From Streptococcus sanguinis (GTDB lineage: Bacteria; Bacillota; Bacilli; Lactobacillales; Streptococcaceae), in the NCBI RefSeq assembly GCF_026781265.1, contig NZ_JAKUVC010000004.1, forward strand, positions 124,001 to 188,000: 64,000 bases of DNA, written 5' to 3'. Positions 1 through 8,483 of the stretch are shown here, one piece after another. The position numbers and the translations under genes were made by a program. The notes beneath the pieces are model-generated. The model saw only the letters and a program-made list of their open reading frames with translations, did not search any database and was not told the origin of the DNA. How positions within the stretch are numbered: the stretch's first letter is position 1; every line of letters begins with the position of its first letter.

Positions 1-70
1 CTGAAGCCCAAGCATAGATGGTCAGGAGTATGCTGACAGCGATAAGGGCAATTCCTTTGATAGATTTCAT
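1..70 (-). CDS. N-terminus of a small exported or membrane protein (partial)
   Basis: The reading frame starts at an ATG on the minus strand (position 70) behind an AAAGGA ribosome-binding site and runs off the window edge. The 23 visible residues are a Lys-containing start followed by a long hydrophobic stretch (GIALIAVSILLTIYAWA), which looks like a signal peptide or a first membrane segment. Nothing more can be said about function because the rest lies outside the window. Confidence 0.5.
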   Translation of the reverse strand, partial: MKSIKGIALIAVSILLTIYAWAS

Positions 71-136
71 GATGGATTCCTTTCTGATTTTATCACTACT
101 TAGTTGTAAACATATTTGTTACATTCTAACAAAGAA

Positions 137-167
137 AAAACAAGCTGTCAAGATAAGAGCTTGTTTT
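137..167 (-). terminator. Rho-independent terminator
   Basis: A 10-bp perfect stem (AAAACAAGCT / AGCTTGTTTT) with an 11-nt loop is followed on the minus strand by a T-rich run. It sits downstream of the minus-strand lipase-like gene and upstream of the next minus-strand gene, so it most likely ends the former. Confidence 0.65.
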
Positions 168-227
168 GTTTTTGGTATGGATAGGTCAAGTCTTCCGTTA
201 GCCTAGCTATAGAAGAGATTTGTGATT

Positions 228-1442
228 TTACTCTTGAACCTCTGCGGCAGTGTCTTCCTTTTTGTCAGTCTCAGACTGGCCGAAAGACAACTGCTTGCTC
301 CAGCGTGATAGGTTTTCTCGGATATCCTTGCCAATAGCAGAAGGCTTAGGCAAGCTAATGGAGTCTTTCCAGCTTTGGACACGCATATCCAGTAGGAGCT
401 TGGACAAGCGTAGCAGCATGTCACGTTCTTGGTCTGTTAGAGACTTAGCATTTTTCAGGATATCAAGGACTTTGTTAAAGTTTTCAACATTGGATAGTTC
501 GTCGACAGACTGGATACCTGCATCCAAAATCAGTCCGAAAAAGAGGTCGAAAAAGTCTTTAAGTTCTTCATCTGAAACGGTGCTCACCCAATTTTTAAAC
601 GTTTTGTCTATCTGCAGGCTCTCTGCATCTAGTGTATCCAGCAATAGGAAAGAGTCTCCCTTGGTTTTCCACGAAAAGGTATCGTGCTGGGCAAAGCCGC
701 CGATAGCACTGCTTTTGACAATCCTAGCTTCCTTAGGTGTTTCCAGCATCATGCCGACGATGGAGTTCTGAGGCAGGTAGCGTTTCATCCTTTCAACTAC
801 AGCCTGATAGCTATCGCTTTCGGTGACAGAGTGATTGAGGCCGGGAGAGTCATAGCTGTAGATGGCTTCAATACGGTCTTGGAGCGACGCAACCATCTGA
901 CTGGCTGCATAAGAAGCCAGGTTTCCTCCTTTGGAATGGCCGGTTAAGATAAAGTTACCGGGCAGATTTTCTAAGGCTTTCTGCAGGTAGCGGGCGGCCA
1001 TTTTCTGAGCAGGGATTTGAGCCATATAGGTCATGTGGAAGTCTTCCTTCCAGCCGACAATGGAGTCGTCTGTGCCGCGAAAGACCAGGACATATGTATC
1101 GGGCTTGATTTTGAAAATCAAGGCAGCGAATTGCTTCTGGAGATCTTGGTCAACGTCATTGACATAGCCCATCAGTTTTAGATTTTTAAAGCGGATAGAG
1201 GCTGCGGCCAAATCTAGCAGTTTCAGACGGTTTTTACTGACCATTATGGAGAGGTCGCGCGGTACTTGGTCGGCCAAATCCAGCAGCCGGCAGTCGCAGT
1301 AAGGGGACATGTCTTCGTGCACTAGTTGGTCAAAAGGCAAGTAGGTTAGCTCTGTCAGAATTAGCAGATCCAGTTCATTGAAAGGTTTATCATAAATGCT
1401 GTCATGCTGAACTTCTTCAAGATACTTAAAAATATTGCTCAT
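228..1442 (-). CDS. Mbeg1-like / DUF2974 family alpha/beta-hydrolase
   Basis: A 404-residue protein with an alpha/beta-hydrolase nucleophile elbow, TGHSKGG (Ser about residue 170), preceded by the strand motif YVLVFRGTDDS typical of class-3 lipase-like proteins. An Asp in YSYDSPG and a His in FAQHDTFSW are reasonable candidates for the rest of the triad. There is no signal peptide, so it is likely cytoplasmic. The start at 1442 was chosen because it has a GGAG site; the open frame extends 44 codons further upstream but without a credible site. This family is common in Firmicutes and its substrate is unknown. It is divergent from bceR. Confidence 0.8.
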   Translation of the reverse strand: MSNIFKYLEEVQHDSIYDKPFNELDLLILTELTYLPFDQLVHEDMSPYCDCRLLDLADQVPRDLSIMVSKNRLKLLDLAAASIRFKNLKLMGYVNDVDQDLQKQFAALIFKIKPDTYVLVFRGTDDSIVGWKEDFHMTYMAQIPAQKMAARYLQKALENLPGNFILTGHSKGGNLASYAASQMVASLQDRIEAIYSYDSPGLNHSVTESDSYQAVVERMKRYLPQNSIVGMMLETPKEARIVKSSAIGGFAQHDTFSWKTKGDSFLLLDTLDAESLQIDKTFKNWVSTVSDEELKDFFDLFFGLILDAGIQSVDELSNVENFNKVLDILKNAKSLTDQERDMLLRLSKLLLDMRVQSWKDSISLPKPSAIGKDIRENLSRWSKQLSFGQSETDKKEDTAAEVQE

Positions 1443-1554
1443 GTTATATCTCCAATTTCTACTAGTTAGTATAGCATATTTTTTTGCTAGAATTTCTCTT
1501 TTCCAGAAAAATCCTACCTTAGACTGAGGATGATAAACAAGCAATCGCATTTTT

Positions 1555-1563
1555 TGGTATAAT
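1555..1563 (+). promoter_or_regulatory. Extended -10 promoter of the bceRS operon
   Basis: TGGTATAAT is a perfect -10 hexamer with the TGn extension. It lies 28 nt upstream of the bceR start codon. No good -35 is visible, as is usual for extended -10 promoters. No TNACA-N4-TGTAA box was seen here, so the regulator genes do not appear to be under the same box as their targets. Confidence 0.55.
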
Positions 1564-1591
1564 GTTACTAGCAAGCAATCGGGAGGGAAAG

Positions 1592-2278
1592 ATGCACAAG
1601 ATTTTACTAGTAGAAGATGATCCGGTCATTCGTCAGATGATTAAGAAAATGCTGGAACAATGGGGCTTTCAGGTAGTGGCAGTCGAGGACTTTATGGATG
1701 TGCTGACTGTCTTTGTTCGAGAGGAGCCGCATCTGGTGCTGATGGATATCGGTCTGCCCTTGTTTAACGGCTATCATTGGTGTCAGGAAATCCGCAAGAT
1801 TTCAACGGTGCCTATCATGTTTCTGTCTTCCCGCGATCAGTCCATGGACATTGTCATGGCTATCAATATGGGGGCTGATGACTATGTGACCAAGCCTTTT
1901 GACAATAATGTCTTTCTGGCTAAAGTTCAGGGCTTGCTGCGCCGTTCCTATGAGTTCGGAAACGATCAGAGTCTCTTGGAGCACCAAGGTGTCATTCTCA
2001 ATCTCAAGTCAACAGATCTGGTCTTTGATGGGAAAGTGGTGACCTTGACAAAGAACGAATTTCAGATTTTACGGGTTCTCTTCGAGCATTCTGATGGTAT
2101 CGTGGCGCGTGATGATCTTATGAAGGAACTCTGGAACAGTGACTTTTTCATCGATGACAATACCCTATCGGTCAATGTTGCTCGCCTGCGTAAGAAGCTT
2201 GAAGAGCACGGACTGAAAAACTTCATCGAAACCAAAAAAGGAATAGGATACGGTCTCATCAATGGACATACAGGATAA
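1592..2278 (+). CDS. bceR: BceR-type response regulator (OmpR family)
   Basis: A 228-residue OmpR/PhoB-class response regulator. The receiver domain (about 1-120) has the acidic pair EDD near the N-terminus, the phospho-acceptor Asp52 in LMDIGLP and a conserved Lys in VTKPF. A winged-helix DNA-binding domain follows (about 130-228, ending in the TKKGIGYGL motif). The start at 1592 has a GGGAGGG site; the open frame extends 10 codons further upstream without one. It overlaps the kinase gene by 17 nt. The kinase type, the neighbouring BceAB genes and five TNACA-N4-TGTAA boxes in the window point to a Bce-type antimicrobial-peptide detoxification system. Confidence 0.88.
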   Translation: MHKILLVEDDPVIRQMIKKMLEQWGFQVVAVEDFMDVLTVFVREEPHLVLMDIGLPLFNGYHWCQEIRKISTVPIMFLSSRDQSMDIVMAINMGADDYVTKPFDNNVFLAKVQGLLRRSYEFGNDQSLLEHQGVILNLKSTDLVFDGKVVTLTKNEFQILRVLFEHSDGIVARDDLMKELWNSDFFIDDNTLSVNVARLRKKLEEHGLKNFIETKKGIGYGLINGHTG

Positions 2279-3242
2279 ATTTTTCTTTCTTAAATCTTAC
2301 CTTTATTCACGGCGATTTTTTCTAGCTCTTTTGATTCTGCTGCTAGGTTTCATTTTGATTTTTGCCTTTGTCTTTGATGCTTACCGCAGTCTGCTGGAAT
2401 ATGTTACGCTCTTGCTGGCTTTTCTGTCTTTCTTGTTTATCGGAGCAGATGCTTGGACGGCCTTTAAGAGCTATCGCAGCCAGAAGCTACAGGTCTCCGC
2501 TCAGGCTCAGACTCCTCTAGAAAAGCTCTTGCAGGAACGAGTGGAAGAGCTGGAGTACGAACAGAAGAATCAGCTCTTGGTTGAGCAGGAAAAATACAAT
2601 GATTTGCTGGACTACTACACTCTTTGGGTTCATCAAGTCAAGACTCCCATTGCTGCCAGTTCACTTTTGATTGGAGATTTGAAGGATAAGGAAGCCAAGT
2701 CTCAGCTGGAGCAGGAGCTCTTCAAGATCGAATCCTACGTTCATCTGGTGCTCCAGTACCTCCGTCTGGAAAGCTTCCATGACGATCTAGTTCTGAAGCA
2801 GGAAAATTTGGCTGATTTGGTCAGAGAAGTTGTCAAGAAATACGCTCTTTTCTTTATTCAGCAAGGACTCAGCCTCAATCTTCATGACCTAGACCACACG
2901 ATTGTCACTGATAAAAAGTGGTTTTTAGTGATTTTGGAGCAGGTCCTGTCCAATAGTCTTAAATACACAAAAGAAGGCAGTATAGAAATTTATTTTCACG
3001 AGGGTAGCCTCTACATCAAGGACACGGGTCTGGGCATTCAAAATGCTGATTTGCTGCGGGTTTTTGAGCGTGGTTTCTCAGGTTACAACGGTCGTTTGAC
3101 CCAGCAGTCCTCAGGCTTAGGTCTTTATCTGTCCAAGAAAATTGCTGATCAGCTAGGACACAAGATTGCTATAGACTCTCAAGTTGGTCAGGGAACGACG
3201 GTTTCCATCGCCTTTCCTGAGAAGAAATTGATCTTTGAGTAG
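2262..3242 (+). CDS. bceS: BceS-type intramembrane-sensing histidine kinase
   Basis: A 326-residue kinase with two closely spaced membrane helices (about residues 17-38 and 41-60) and almost no extracellular loop, the hallmark of BceS-like kinases that sense through their ABC transporter. The phospho-acceptor His124 lies in HQVKTP. The N box (NSLKYT), G1 (DTGLGI) and G2 (SGLGLYLSKK) of the ATPase domain are present. In characterised Bce systems the kinase forms a complex with the BceB permease; here there are two candidate BceB partners, at 5.5 kb and 25.0 kb. Confidence 0.9.
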   Translation: MDIQDKFFFLKSYLYSRRFFLALLILLLGFILIFAFVFDAYRSLLEYVTLLLAFLSFLFIGADAWTAFKSYRSQKLQVSAQAQTPLEKLLQERVEELEYEQKNQLLVEQEKYNDLLDYYTLWVHQVKTPIAASSLLIGDLKDKEAKSQLEQELFKIESYVHLVLQYLRLESFHDDLVLKQENLADLVREVVKKYALFFIQQGLSLNLHDLDHTIVTDKKWFLVILEQVLSNSLKYTKEGSIEIYFHEGSLYIKDTGLGIQNADLLRVFERGFSGYNGRLTQQSSGLGLYLSKKIADQLGHKIAIDSQVGQGTTVSIAFPEKKLIFE

Positions 3243-3253
3243 GAGGAAGAAAG

Positions 3254-3634
3254 TTGCTAGTAGTGGTTTATGATAGTCTGACTGGTTTGGGTAAGAAGTT
3301 TGCTAAAAGTCTGGAAATGCCTAGCCAGTCAGTCTGGAAAAAGCTGGAGGAACCCTGTATTTTAGTCAGCAGAAATAGCGGTGCTGGGCAGATTCCGTGG
3401 ACGACCAAGCGCTTCATCAGAAAGAACAGACATCTAATCAAAGGCTTTGTCATCAATGGCAATCAGAAGCGTTATCCGCGGACCTTTTGCGGGGCAACGG
3501 ATAAGATAGTGGAGCAGTATGGTCTTCTCCATATTCGTAACATAGAGGGCTCTGGAACGGAAGCAGACAGACAAGCAGTCAAAGCCTTTTTAGAACAGTT
3601 GCAGACATCTGAAAGTGTACATAAAAGCCGCTAG
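3254..3634 (+). CDS. NrdI-like flavodoxin (copy 1)
   Basis: A 126-residue protein resembling NrdI, the flavodoxin that supplies oxidant to the Mn-dependent class Ib ribonucleotide reductase. Visible family features are the N-terminal strand VVVYDSLTGLGKKFA (phosphate-binding loop region), PWTTKRFI, the KGFVINGN strand and the FCGATDKI-EQYGL segment. The start is TTG at 3254 behind AGGAGG. It follows the kinase by 11 nt, so it is probably cotranscribed with bceRS. No nrdE or nrdF genes are nearby, and a second copy lies at 14906. Whether it serves ribonucleotide reductase or a separate redox role is open. Confidence 0.72.
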   Translation: MLVVVYDSLTGLGKKFAKSLEMPSQSVWKKLEEPCILVSRNSGAGQIPWTTKRFIRKNRHLIKGFVINGNQKRYPRTFCGATDKIVEQYGLLHIRNIEGSGTEADRQAVKAFLEQLQTSESVHKSR

Positions 3635-3678
3635 GTTTTGTGCTATTTTAGGTAGATGCTTTGCAAGATTTTTAAAAG

Positions 3679-3752
3679 TGACAAAATTGTAAGAATAAAA
3701 CTAGCAAATGAAAGGTTAGGTTATGGTACCGACCTTTCTTTTTTATTATCAT
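3679..3752 (+). promoter_or_regulatory. BceR-box promoter 1 (upstream of the traX-like gene)
   Basis: The box TGACA-AAAT-TGTAA (3679-3692) matches the TNACA-N4-TGTAA consensus known for Bce-type regulators in Bacillus. A TGGTAC -35 starts 32 nt after the box, and TATCAT (3747-3752) follows after 17 nt. Between box and -35 lies a conserved AAATGAAAGGTTAGGTTATGG-like segment shared with the other four promoters, possibly a secondary site. Confidence 0.75.
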
Positions 3753-3782
3753 AGAGTCAAGAAATAAGAAGGAGACAGAAAA

Positions 3783-4538
3783 ATGAAATCAAAAGGTATA
3801 AATGCTTTTCAGTTGAAGCTCTTCATGGCATTTCTTATGGTTTTTGACCATATCAGTCAGATACCGGGGCTGGTGCCGGACGGCTGGGATGGAGTCTTGC
3901 ATGCCCTAACCCGCTGTGTCGGAGTAGCATTTGCCTTCATGGCAGTGGAAGGTTTTCTCCACACTCGCAACCGCCTGGCTTACAATATGAGGCTCTTCTT
4001 TTGGGCAGCCCTGATGCAGACAGGAAACTGTATCCTGACGCTCCTCTTTCAGGAAAAGGGCATCTACCTCACTCACAATATCTTCCTGACCTTGGCCTAC
4101 GGGGTCCTCATGCTGAGTCTTTTCTTTGGCTTTTCTGACAATGGCGGAGCTGCTAAGGATGGGAAGCGTGGTTTGCGGCTGACGGTAGGAGTATTAGTCT
4201 TGCTGGCTGGGCTTCTCTTTAGCGAAGGTGGTATGGCTCTGCTTCCTTTCATGCTCTTGACCTACCTTTTTAGAAATCAAGTCTTTTTCAGAAACTTGTC
4301 CTATGTAGTTTGGGCGGGAATTCTCTTTGCCATGAGTATTCAAATTTATCCAACCATGCAGGACACGCTAACAATGCTGCTCTACAATTCAGACTGGCTC
4401 TTTATCAGTGTTCTTCCTCTCTTGCACTTCTACAATGGTGAGCGAGGATCCAGCAGCAAGTGGAGCAAATATTTCTTCTATATATTCTATCCAGCCCACC
4501 TTTGGCTAATTGCTTTGATTGCCTTTTGGGTAAAATAA
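3783..4538 (+). CDS. TraX-family multipass membrane protein
   Basis: A 251-residue hydrophobic protein with about seven to eight membrane segments. The N-terminus (INAFQLKLFMAFLMVFDHI) is the recognisable start of the TraX family, named after the F-plasmid pilin acetylase and related to integral-membrane acyltransferases. It sits behind an AAGGAGA site and directly downstream of a BceR-box promoter, ahead of bceAB. No conjugation genes are present, so a role in pilin modification is unlikely; envelope modification under antimicrobial stress is a possible but unproven role. Confidence 0.75.
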   Translation: MKSKGINAFQLKLFMAFLMVFDHISQIPGLVPDGWDGVLHALTRCVGVAFAFMAVEGFLHTRNRLAYNMRLFFWAALMQTGNCILTLLFQEKGIYLTHNIFLTLAYGVLMLSLFFGFSDNGGAAKDGKRGLRLTVGVLVLLAGLLFSEGGMALLPFMLLTYLFRNQVFFRNLSYVVWAGILFAMSIQIYPTMQDTLTMLLYNSDWLFISVLPLLHFYNGERGSSSKWSKYFFYIFYPAHLWLIALIAFWVK

Positions 4539-4551
4539 AGCCCATCTCATC

Positions 4552-4624
4552 TTACAAAAGTGTAAGATTGCACTTTAAAATGTAAGCTTAGGTTATGGCA
4601 GGACGGTTGGTATTGAGATAAAAT
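4552..4624 (+). promoter_or_regulatory. BceR-box promoter 2 (upstream of bceAB copy 1)
   Basis: TTACA-AAAG-TGTAA (4552-4565) is followed 31 nt later by TGGCAG (-35), then 17 nt, then TAAAAT (-10, 4619-4624). A second TGTAAG half-site lies at 4581-4586 within the conserved AAATGTAAGCTTAGGTTATGG segment. It starts 13 nt after the stop codon of the traX-like gene. Confidence 0.8.
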
Positions 4625-4706
4625 AGACTTATCAATTAGGAGGCAGTTCATAAAACTGCTAAAAGCAGGGCTTTGATAGGTGCCTGCTAGACAGAAAGGA
4701 TTAAAG

Positions 4707-5486
4707 ATGACATTATTAGACGTACAACACGTGAAAAAGATTTACAAAACCCGCTTTCAGGGCAGCCAAGTAGAGGCCTTGAAAGACATTCACTTTACGG
4801 TAGAAAAGGGCGAATATGTCGCCATCATGGGGGAGTCAGGTTCTGGGAAATCCACCCTGCTCAACATCTTAGCCATGTTGGACAAGCCGACTGAGGGCCG
4901 CGTCTTTCTCAACGGAACTGACACAGCAACCATCAAAAACAGCCAGGCTTCCAGCTTCCGCTGGGAGAAATTAGGTTTTGTCTTTCAGGATTTCAATCTG
5001 CTGGATACTCTGTCGGTCAAGGATAATATTCTACTGCCTTTGGTCCTCTCTCGCCGTCCCATTACCGAGATGATGCAAAAGCTGGTGACAACCTGCAAGG
5101 AGCTGGGAATTAACAAGCTGCAAGAGAAGTTTCCTTATGAGATTTCTGGAGGCCAGAAGCAGAGAGTTGCAGTGGCTCGGGCCATCATCACAGATCCTGA
5201 GATTCTGCTGGCGGATGAGCCGACAGGAGCCTTGGATTCCAAGTCTTCGGCGGCGTTGCTGGATGTCTTTGATGACATCAATGCCCGCGGTCAAACCATT
5301 CTCATGGTGACCCACTCAACTGCAGCGGCTAGCCGCGCCAAGCGGGTGCTCTTTATCAAGGATGGAATTCTTTATAATCAAATCTTCCGTGGCGACAAGA
5401 CCGAGCGGCAGATGTTCCAAGAGATTTCTGATACTCTGACAGTTATGGCAAGTGAGGTGGGCAATTATGTTCAAACTAACGAGTAA
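4707..5486 (+). CDS. BceA-type ABC transporter ATPase (copy 1)
   Basis: A 259-residue MacB/LolD/BceA-class ATPase. Walker A is GESGSGKST, the signature ISGGQKQR, Walker B ILLADEPTGAL, with the switch His in VTHS. The start at 4707 follows an AGAAAGGA site; an in-frame ATG nine codons upstream lacks one. It is almost identical to the second copy at 24274, differing at only a handful of residues before the divergent C-terminal tails. Copy 1 has Trp in FRWEKLGF where copy 2 has the usual Arg. It overlaps the permease gene by 20 nt. The expected role is to energise removal of cell-wall-active peptides from their lipid targets and to signal to BceS. Confidence 0.88.
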   Translation: MTLLDVQHVKKIYKTRFQGSQVEALKDIHFTVEKGEYVAIMGESGSGKSTLLNILAMLDKPTEGRVFLNGTDTATIKNSQASSFRWEKLGFVFQDFNLLDTLSVKDNILLPLVLSRRPITEMMQKLVTTCKELGINKLQEKFPYEISGGQKQRVAVARAIITDPEILLADEPTGALDSKSSAALLDVFDDINARGQTILMVTHSTAAASRAKRVLFIKDGILYNQIFRGDKTERQMFQEISDTLTVMASEVGNYVQTNE

Positions 5487-7467
5487 ACTGGCTTTGTCCA
5501 ATCTGGTTAAAAATCGCAGTTTGTATTATCCATTTGCTTTGGCGACGGTACTTGCAACAGCGATTTTGTATAGTTTTGTCTCACTGGCTCATAGCCCCAA
5601 CATGGAGGCCTCTTATGGCGGTGCGGCTGCTCGCATGACCTTGCAGTTTGGTATCCATGTCATTCAGATTGCCGTCCTTATCCTCATTACCTATGCTAAT
5701 AGCTTTGTTATGAAAAACCGCTCCCGAGAGTTGGGAGTCTATAGTCTGCTAGGCATGGAGAAAAAGCATCTGCTAGTCATGACCTTCTTTGAACTCTGTG
5801 TCTTTTATCTGGCTACAGTCGGTCTGGGAGTCTTGTCTGGCTTAGCTTTGGACAAGATGCTTTACGCAGTCCTTTTGAAATTGATGGGAATGCCGGCAGT
5901 TCTTGCCTCAACCTTCCAATGGCAGAATGTCTGGATGACTCTAGTCAGTCTGGGTGTCGCTTTTGCAGTGATTTTGTTGCTCAACTCTACCCGACTTCTA
6001 CGCTATAGCTCTCTTAACCTAATGAAAGAAAAGAAAGCTGGCGAGAAGAAGGGACGCTTCCTTTTTCTGCAAACCTTGCTGGGGCTCCTGCTCATGGGTG
6101 TAGCTTATTATATGGCTTTGACCGTTACCAAACCTGTCGCTGCTATCGGCAATTTCTTTATAGCTGTGGTCATGGTTATTCTAGCGACCTATCTGCTTTT
6201 TAATGCAGGTTCAATTACACTATTGAAATTTCTCAAAAAGCGCAAAGGCTACTACTATAAAACGCAGAATTTCATTTCTGTTTCTAATCTCATCTCGCGG
6301 ATGCGTAAAAATGCAGCAGGATTGGCAACTATCTCCATTCTATCTACCATGCTCTTAGTGACTCTGGTTGGTACAATCAATATCTATGTTGGGGGTCAGG
6401 ATTATATTACTACCTTGCATCCGAAGGATTATAATGTCAGCATCGTCTTGCCGAAATCGACCGATCAGAAGGAGGCTCTGTTGGAAAAGGTTCAGCAAGT
6501 CGCTCAGGACACTGGTCTGAAGAAGCCAAGCTATACTACCTATCTCTACCAATCAGCCTTCATCATGAAATTAGCTGATAATGATGTGACAGTTCCAATG
6601 CAAAGCGAGCTGGAGTCGGATACAAGTATCTTGACCAAATCTGCAGGCACGATTACGGTCATTAATCGTCAGGATTATGAAAAAATGACAGGGGAAAAGA
6701 TAGATTTGGCAGACAATGAAACTCTTGTCTATGGAAAAAATATTTCCTTAAATAAGGACAAGCCTCTCCGAGTGAATGGAAAGGACTGGAAGATTAAGCA
6801 GCTTTTATCGTCGAATTTCACGCATGGGGAAATTCCTAATCCAAACGATGTGACCATGGAGCAGGGTCTCTATATGGTGGTCAATGATAGCAAAGAGGTT
6901 AATCTCGATGTGGATCATTACTACTACATTGGAGTTGCTTCAGAGACTAAGGGCAGTAAAAAGTTTGTCGAGCAAGTCCAACTGGGGTTGAGGGACACTT
7001 TGGATCAGGAACAAGCTCAAGATGGTAGCTTCGCAATGGCTAGTGACCGTTATAGTGCAGAAAAGAGCTATCAAGAACTTACTGGAACCTTGCTCTTCAT
7101 CGGTGTCTTCCTCTCTGTTATCTTCCTTCTAGGAGCTGTTCTCGTGATTTACTACAAGCAAATCTCTGAAGGATATGAAGACCGAGGTGGTTTTATCATC
7201 TTGCAAAAGGTTGGTCTAGATGAAAAGCAGACTAGAAGTACCATTCGTAAGCAGATTTTGACTGTTTTCTTCCTACCTCTCATTTTTGCTTTTCTACATG
7301 TAGCAGCGGTCTTTCATATGCTGCGCTTGATAGTTGCTCTACTAGGTGTGACCAATCTTCCTCTCTTAATTCAGACAACACTTGCAACTTGCGGAGTCTT
7401 CCTTCTGACCTATATTCTGGTATTTCTGCTGACTTCACGAAGCTACCGCAAGATTGTCGCCCTCTAA
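5467..7467 (+). CDS. BceB-type ABC transporter permease (copy 1)
   Basis: A 666-residue permease with the BceB layout: one N-terminal helix, groups of helices up to about residue 310, a large extracellular domain (about 320-540) between helices, and three C-terminal helices preceded by ISEGYEDRGGFIILQKVG. FtsX-like permease segments flank the extracellular domain. The start at 5467 was taken as the ATG (MFKLTSKLALSNLVKN), which aligns with copy 2. The extracellular domain, which gives ligand specificity in the family, is quite different from that of copy 2, so the two transporters probably handle different peptides. Confidence 0.88.
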   Translation: MFKLTSKLALSNLVKNRSLYYPFALATVLATAILYSFVSLAHSPNMEASYGGAAARMTLQFGIHVIQIAVLILITYANSFVMKNRSRELGVYSLLGMEKKHLLVMTFFELCVFYLATVGLGVLSGLALDKMLYAVLLKLMGMPAVLASTFQWQNVWMTLVSLGVAFAVILLLNSTRLLRYSSLNLMKEKKAGEKKGRFLFLQTLLGLLLMGVAYYMALTVTKPVAAIGNFFIAVVMVILATYLLFNAGSITLLKFLKKRKGYYYKTQNFISVSNLISRMRKNAAGLATISILSTMLLVTLVGTINIYVGGQDYITTLHPKDYNVSIVLPKSTDQKEALLEKVQQVAQDTGLKKPSYTTYLYQSAFIMKLADNDVTVPMQSELESDTSILTKSAGTITVINRQDYEKMTGEKIDLADNETLVYGKNISLNKDKPLRVNGKDWKIKQLLSSNFTHGEIPNPNDVTMEQGLYMVVNDSKEVNLDVDHYYYIGVASETKGSKKFVEQVQLGLRDTLDQEQAQDGSFAMASDRYSAEKSYQELTGTLLFIGVFLSVIFLLGAVLVIYYKQISEGYEDRGGFIILQKVGLDEKQTRSTIRKQILTVFFLPLIFAFLHVAAVFHMLRLIVALLGVTNLPLLIQTTLATCGVFLLTYILVFLLTSRSYRKIVAL

Positions 7468-7471
7468 GAGC

Positions 7472-7502
7472 AAATCCCTGACCAGATGTCGGGGATTTTT
7501 TA
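7472..7502 (+). terminator. Rho-independent terminator after bceAB copy 1
   Basis: AAATCCCTGA pairs with TCGGGGATTT (one G-T pair) across a 7-nt loop and is followed by a T run. Confidence 0.8.
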
Positions 7503-7616
7503 TGTCTGGATTTTTACCACTCATCTCCCTCATTTTACCGCTTGTCCAAAAAGCTGAGATTTTTCAAAAAAGACTTGCTATCATAGTCTCAGAAGTAAAG
7601 AAAAGGAGAAAAGATC

Positions 7617-8483
7617 ATGTTAGTAGAAACGAAAAATCTTAGCAAGGTTTATGGCGATAAGGTGGCTATCAATGGTCTCGATATTCAGATTGAGAGAGGC
7701 AGTTTCACAGCTATTTTAGGACCAAATGGCGCTGGAAAATCCACGACCATTCAGATGCTGATTGGTCTCTTGCAGCCAACATCCGGGCAGATTTACTATG
7801 CTGAAAAGCTTAAGCTGGGCGTGGTTTTTCAGGATAGTGTTTTGGATGACCATTTGACAGTGCTTGAAAACCTGCAGATTAGAGCCAAGCAGTACAAGGA
7901 GATGCCGGCAGGTAGAATCGATCGCTTGGTCTCTCAGCTGGGCTTGTCAGCTTTTGTCAAGCAGCCTTATGGGACACTGTCCGGTGGTCAAAAGCGTCGG
8001 GTGGACATTGCGCGAGCCCTGCTCAATAGTCCCGACCTGCTTTTTCTAGATGAGCCTACGACAGGCCTGGACATTCAGACTCGGGAAAGTATTTGGAGCC
8101 TACTCAAACAAATTCAGAAAGAAGAGCAGATGACCATTGTCTTGACAACCCACTATCTCAATGAAGCCGACGATGCGGATAAGATTTATATCGTAGATCA
8201 TGGTCAGGTCATTGCCCAAGGCTCCGCCGACCAGATTAAGGGAAACTATGCCCGTAATGTCTTACGGATTTTGAGTCAAGACTCAGTAAGTTTAGAGAAA
8301 AGTTTGCCAAGAGGCTGCGCTTGGGAGCAGGTCAAGGAAGGAGAATTTATCCTCCATCCTAAAACGACTCAAGAAGCTCTGATCTTATTGGCTCAGGCTG
8401 GTCCCTATATCGAACAATTTGAATTCCAACCCGGAACCATGGACGATGCCTTTATGGCACTGACAGGAAGAGAGGTACGTTAA
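7617..8483 (+). CDS. ABC-2 exporter ATP-binding protein
   Basis: A 288-residue ATPase of the drug/antibiotic exporter type. Walker A is GPNGAGKST, the signature LSGGQKRR, Walker B LLFLDEPTTGLD, and the switch His lies in LTTHYL. The long C-terminal extension after about residue 215 is typical of DrrA/CcmA-like proteins. The start at 7617 has an AAAGGAGA site. The gene abuts the permease with no spacer. The substrate cannot be told from sequence; the LytTR/DUF3021 pair downstream suggests a regulated peptide or drug exporter. Confidence 0.85.
   Translation: MLVETKNLSKVYGDKVAINGLDIQIERGSFTAILGPNGAGKSTTIQMLIGLLQPTSGQIYYAEKLKLGVVFQDSVLDDHLTVLENLQIRAKQYKEMPAGRIDRLVSQLGLSAFVKQPYGTLSGGQKRRVDIARALLNSPDLLFLDEPTTGLDIQTRESIWSLLKQIQKEEQMTIVLTTHYLNEADDADKIYIVDHGQVIAQGSADQIKGNYARNVLRILSQDSVSLEKSLPRGCAWEQVKEGEFILHPKTTQEALILLAQAGPYIEQFEFQPGTMDDAFMALTGREVR

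Noticed and set aside
228..1574. Longer version of the lipase-like protein starting at 1574
   Set aside because: The extra 44 residues have no ribosome-binding site and cover the divergent promoter region of bceR.
3783..4538. Evidence of a conjugative element from the TraX-like gene
   Set aside because: No relaxase, coupling protein, type IV secretion or integrase genes are present; the family is also found in chromosomes outside conjugative elements.
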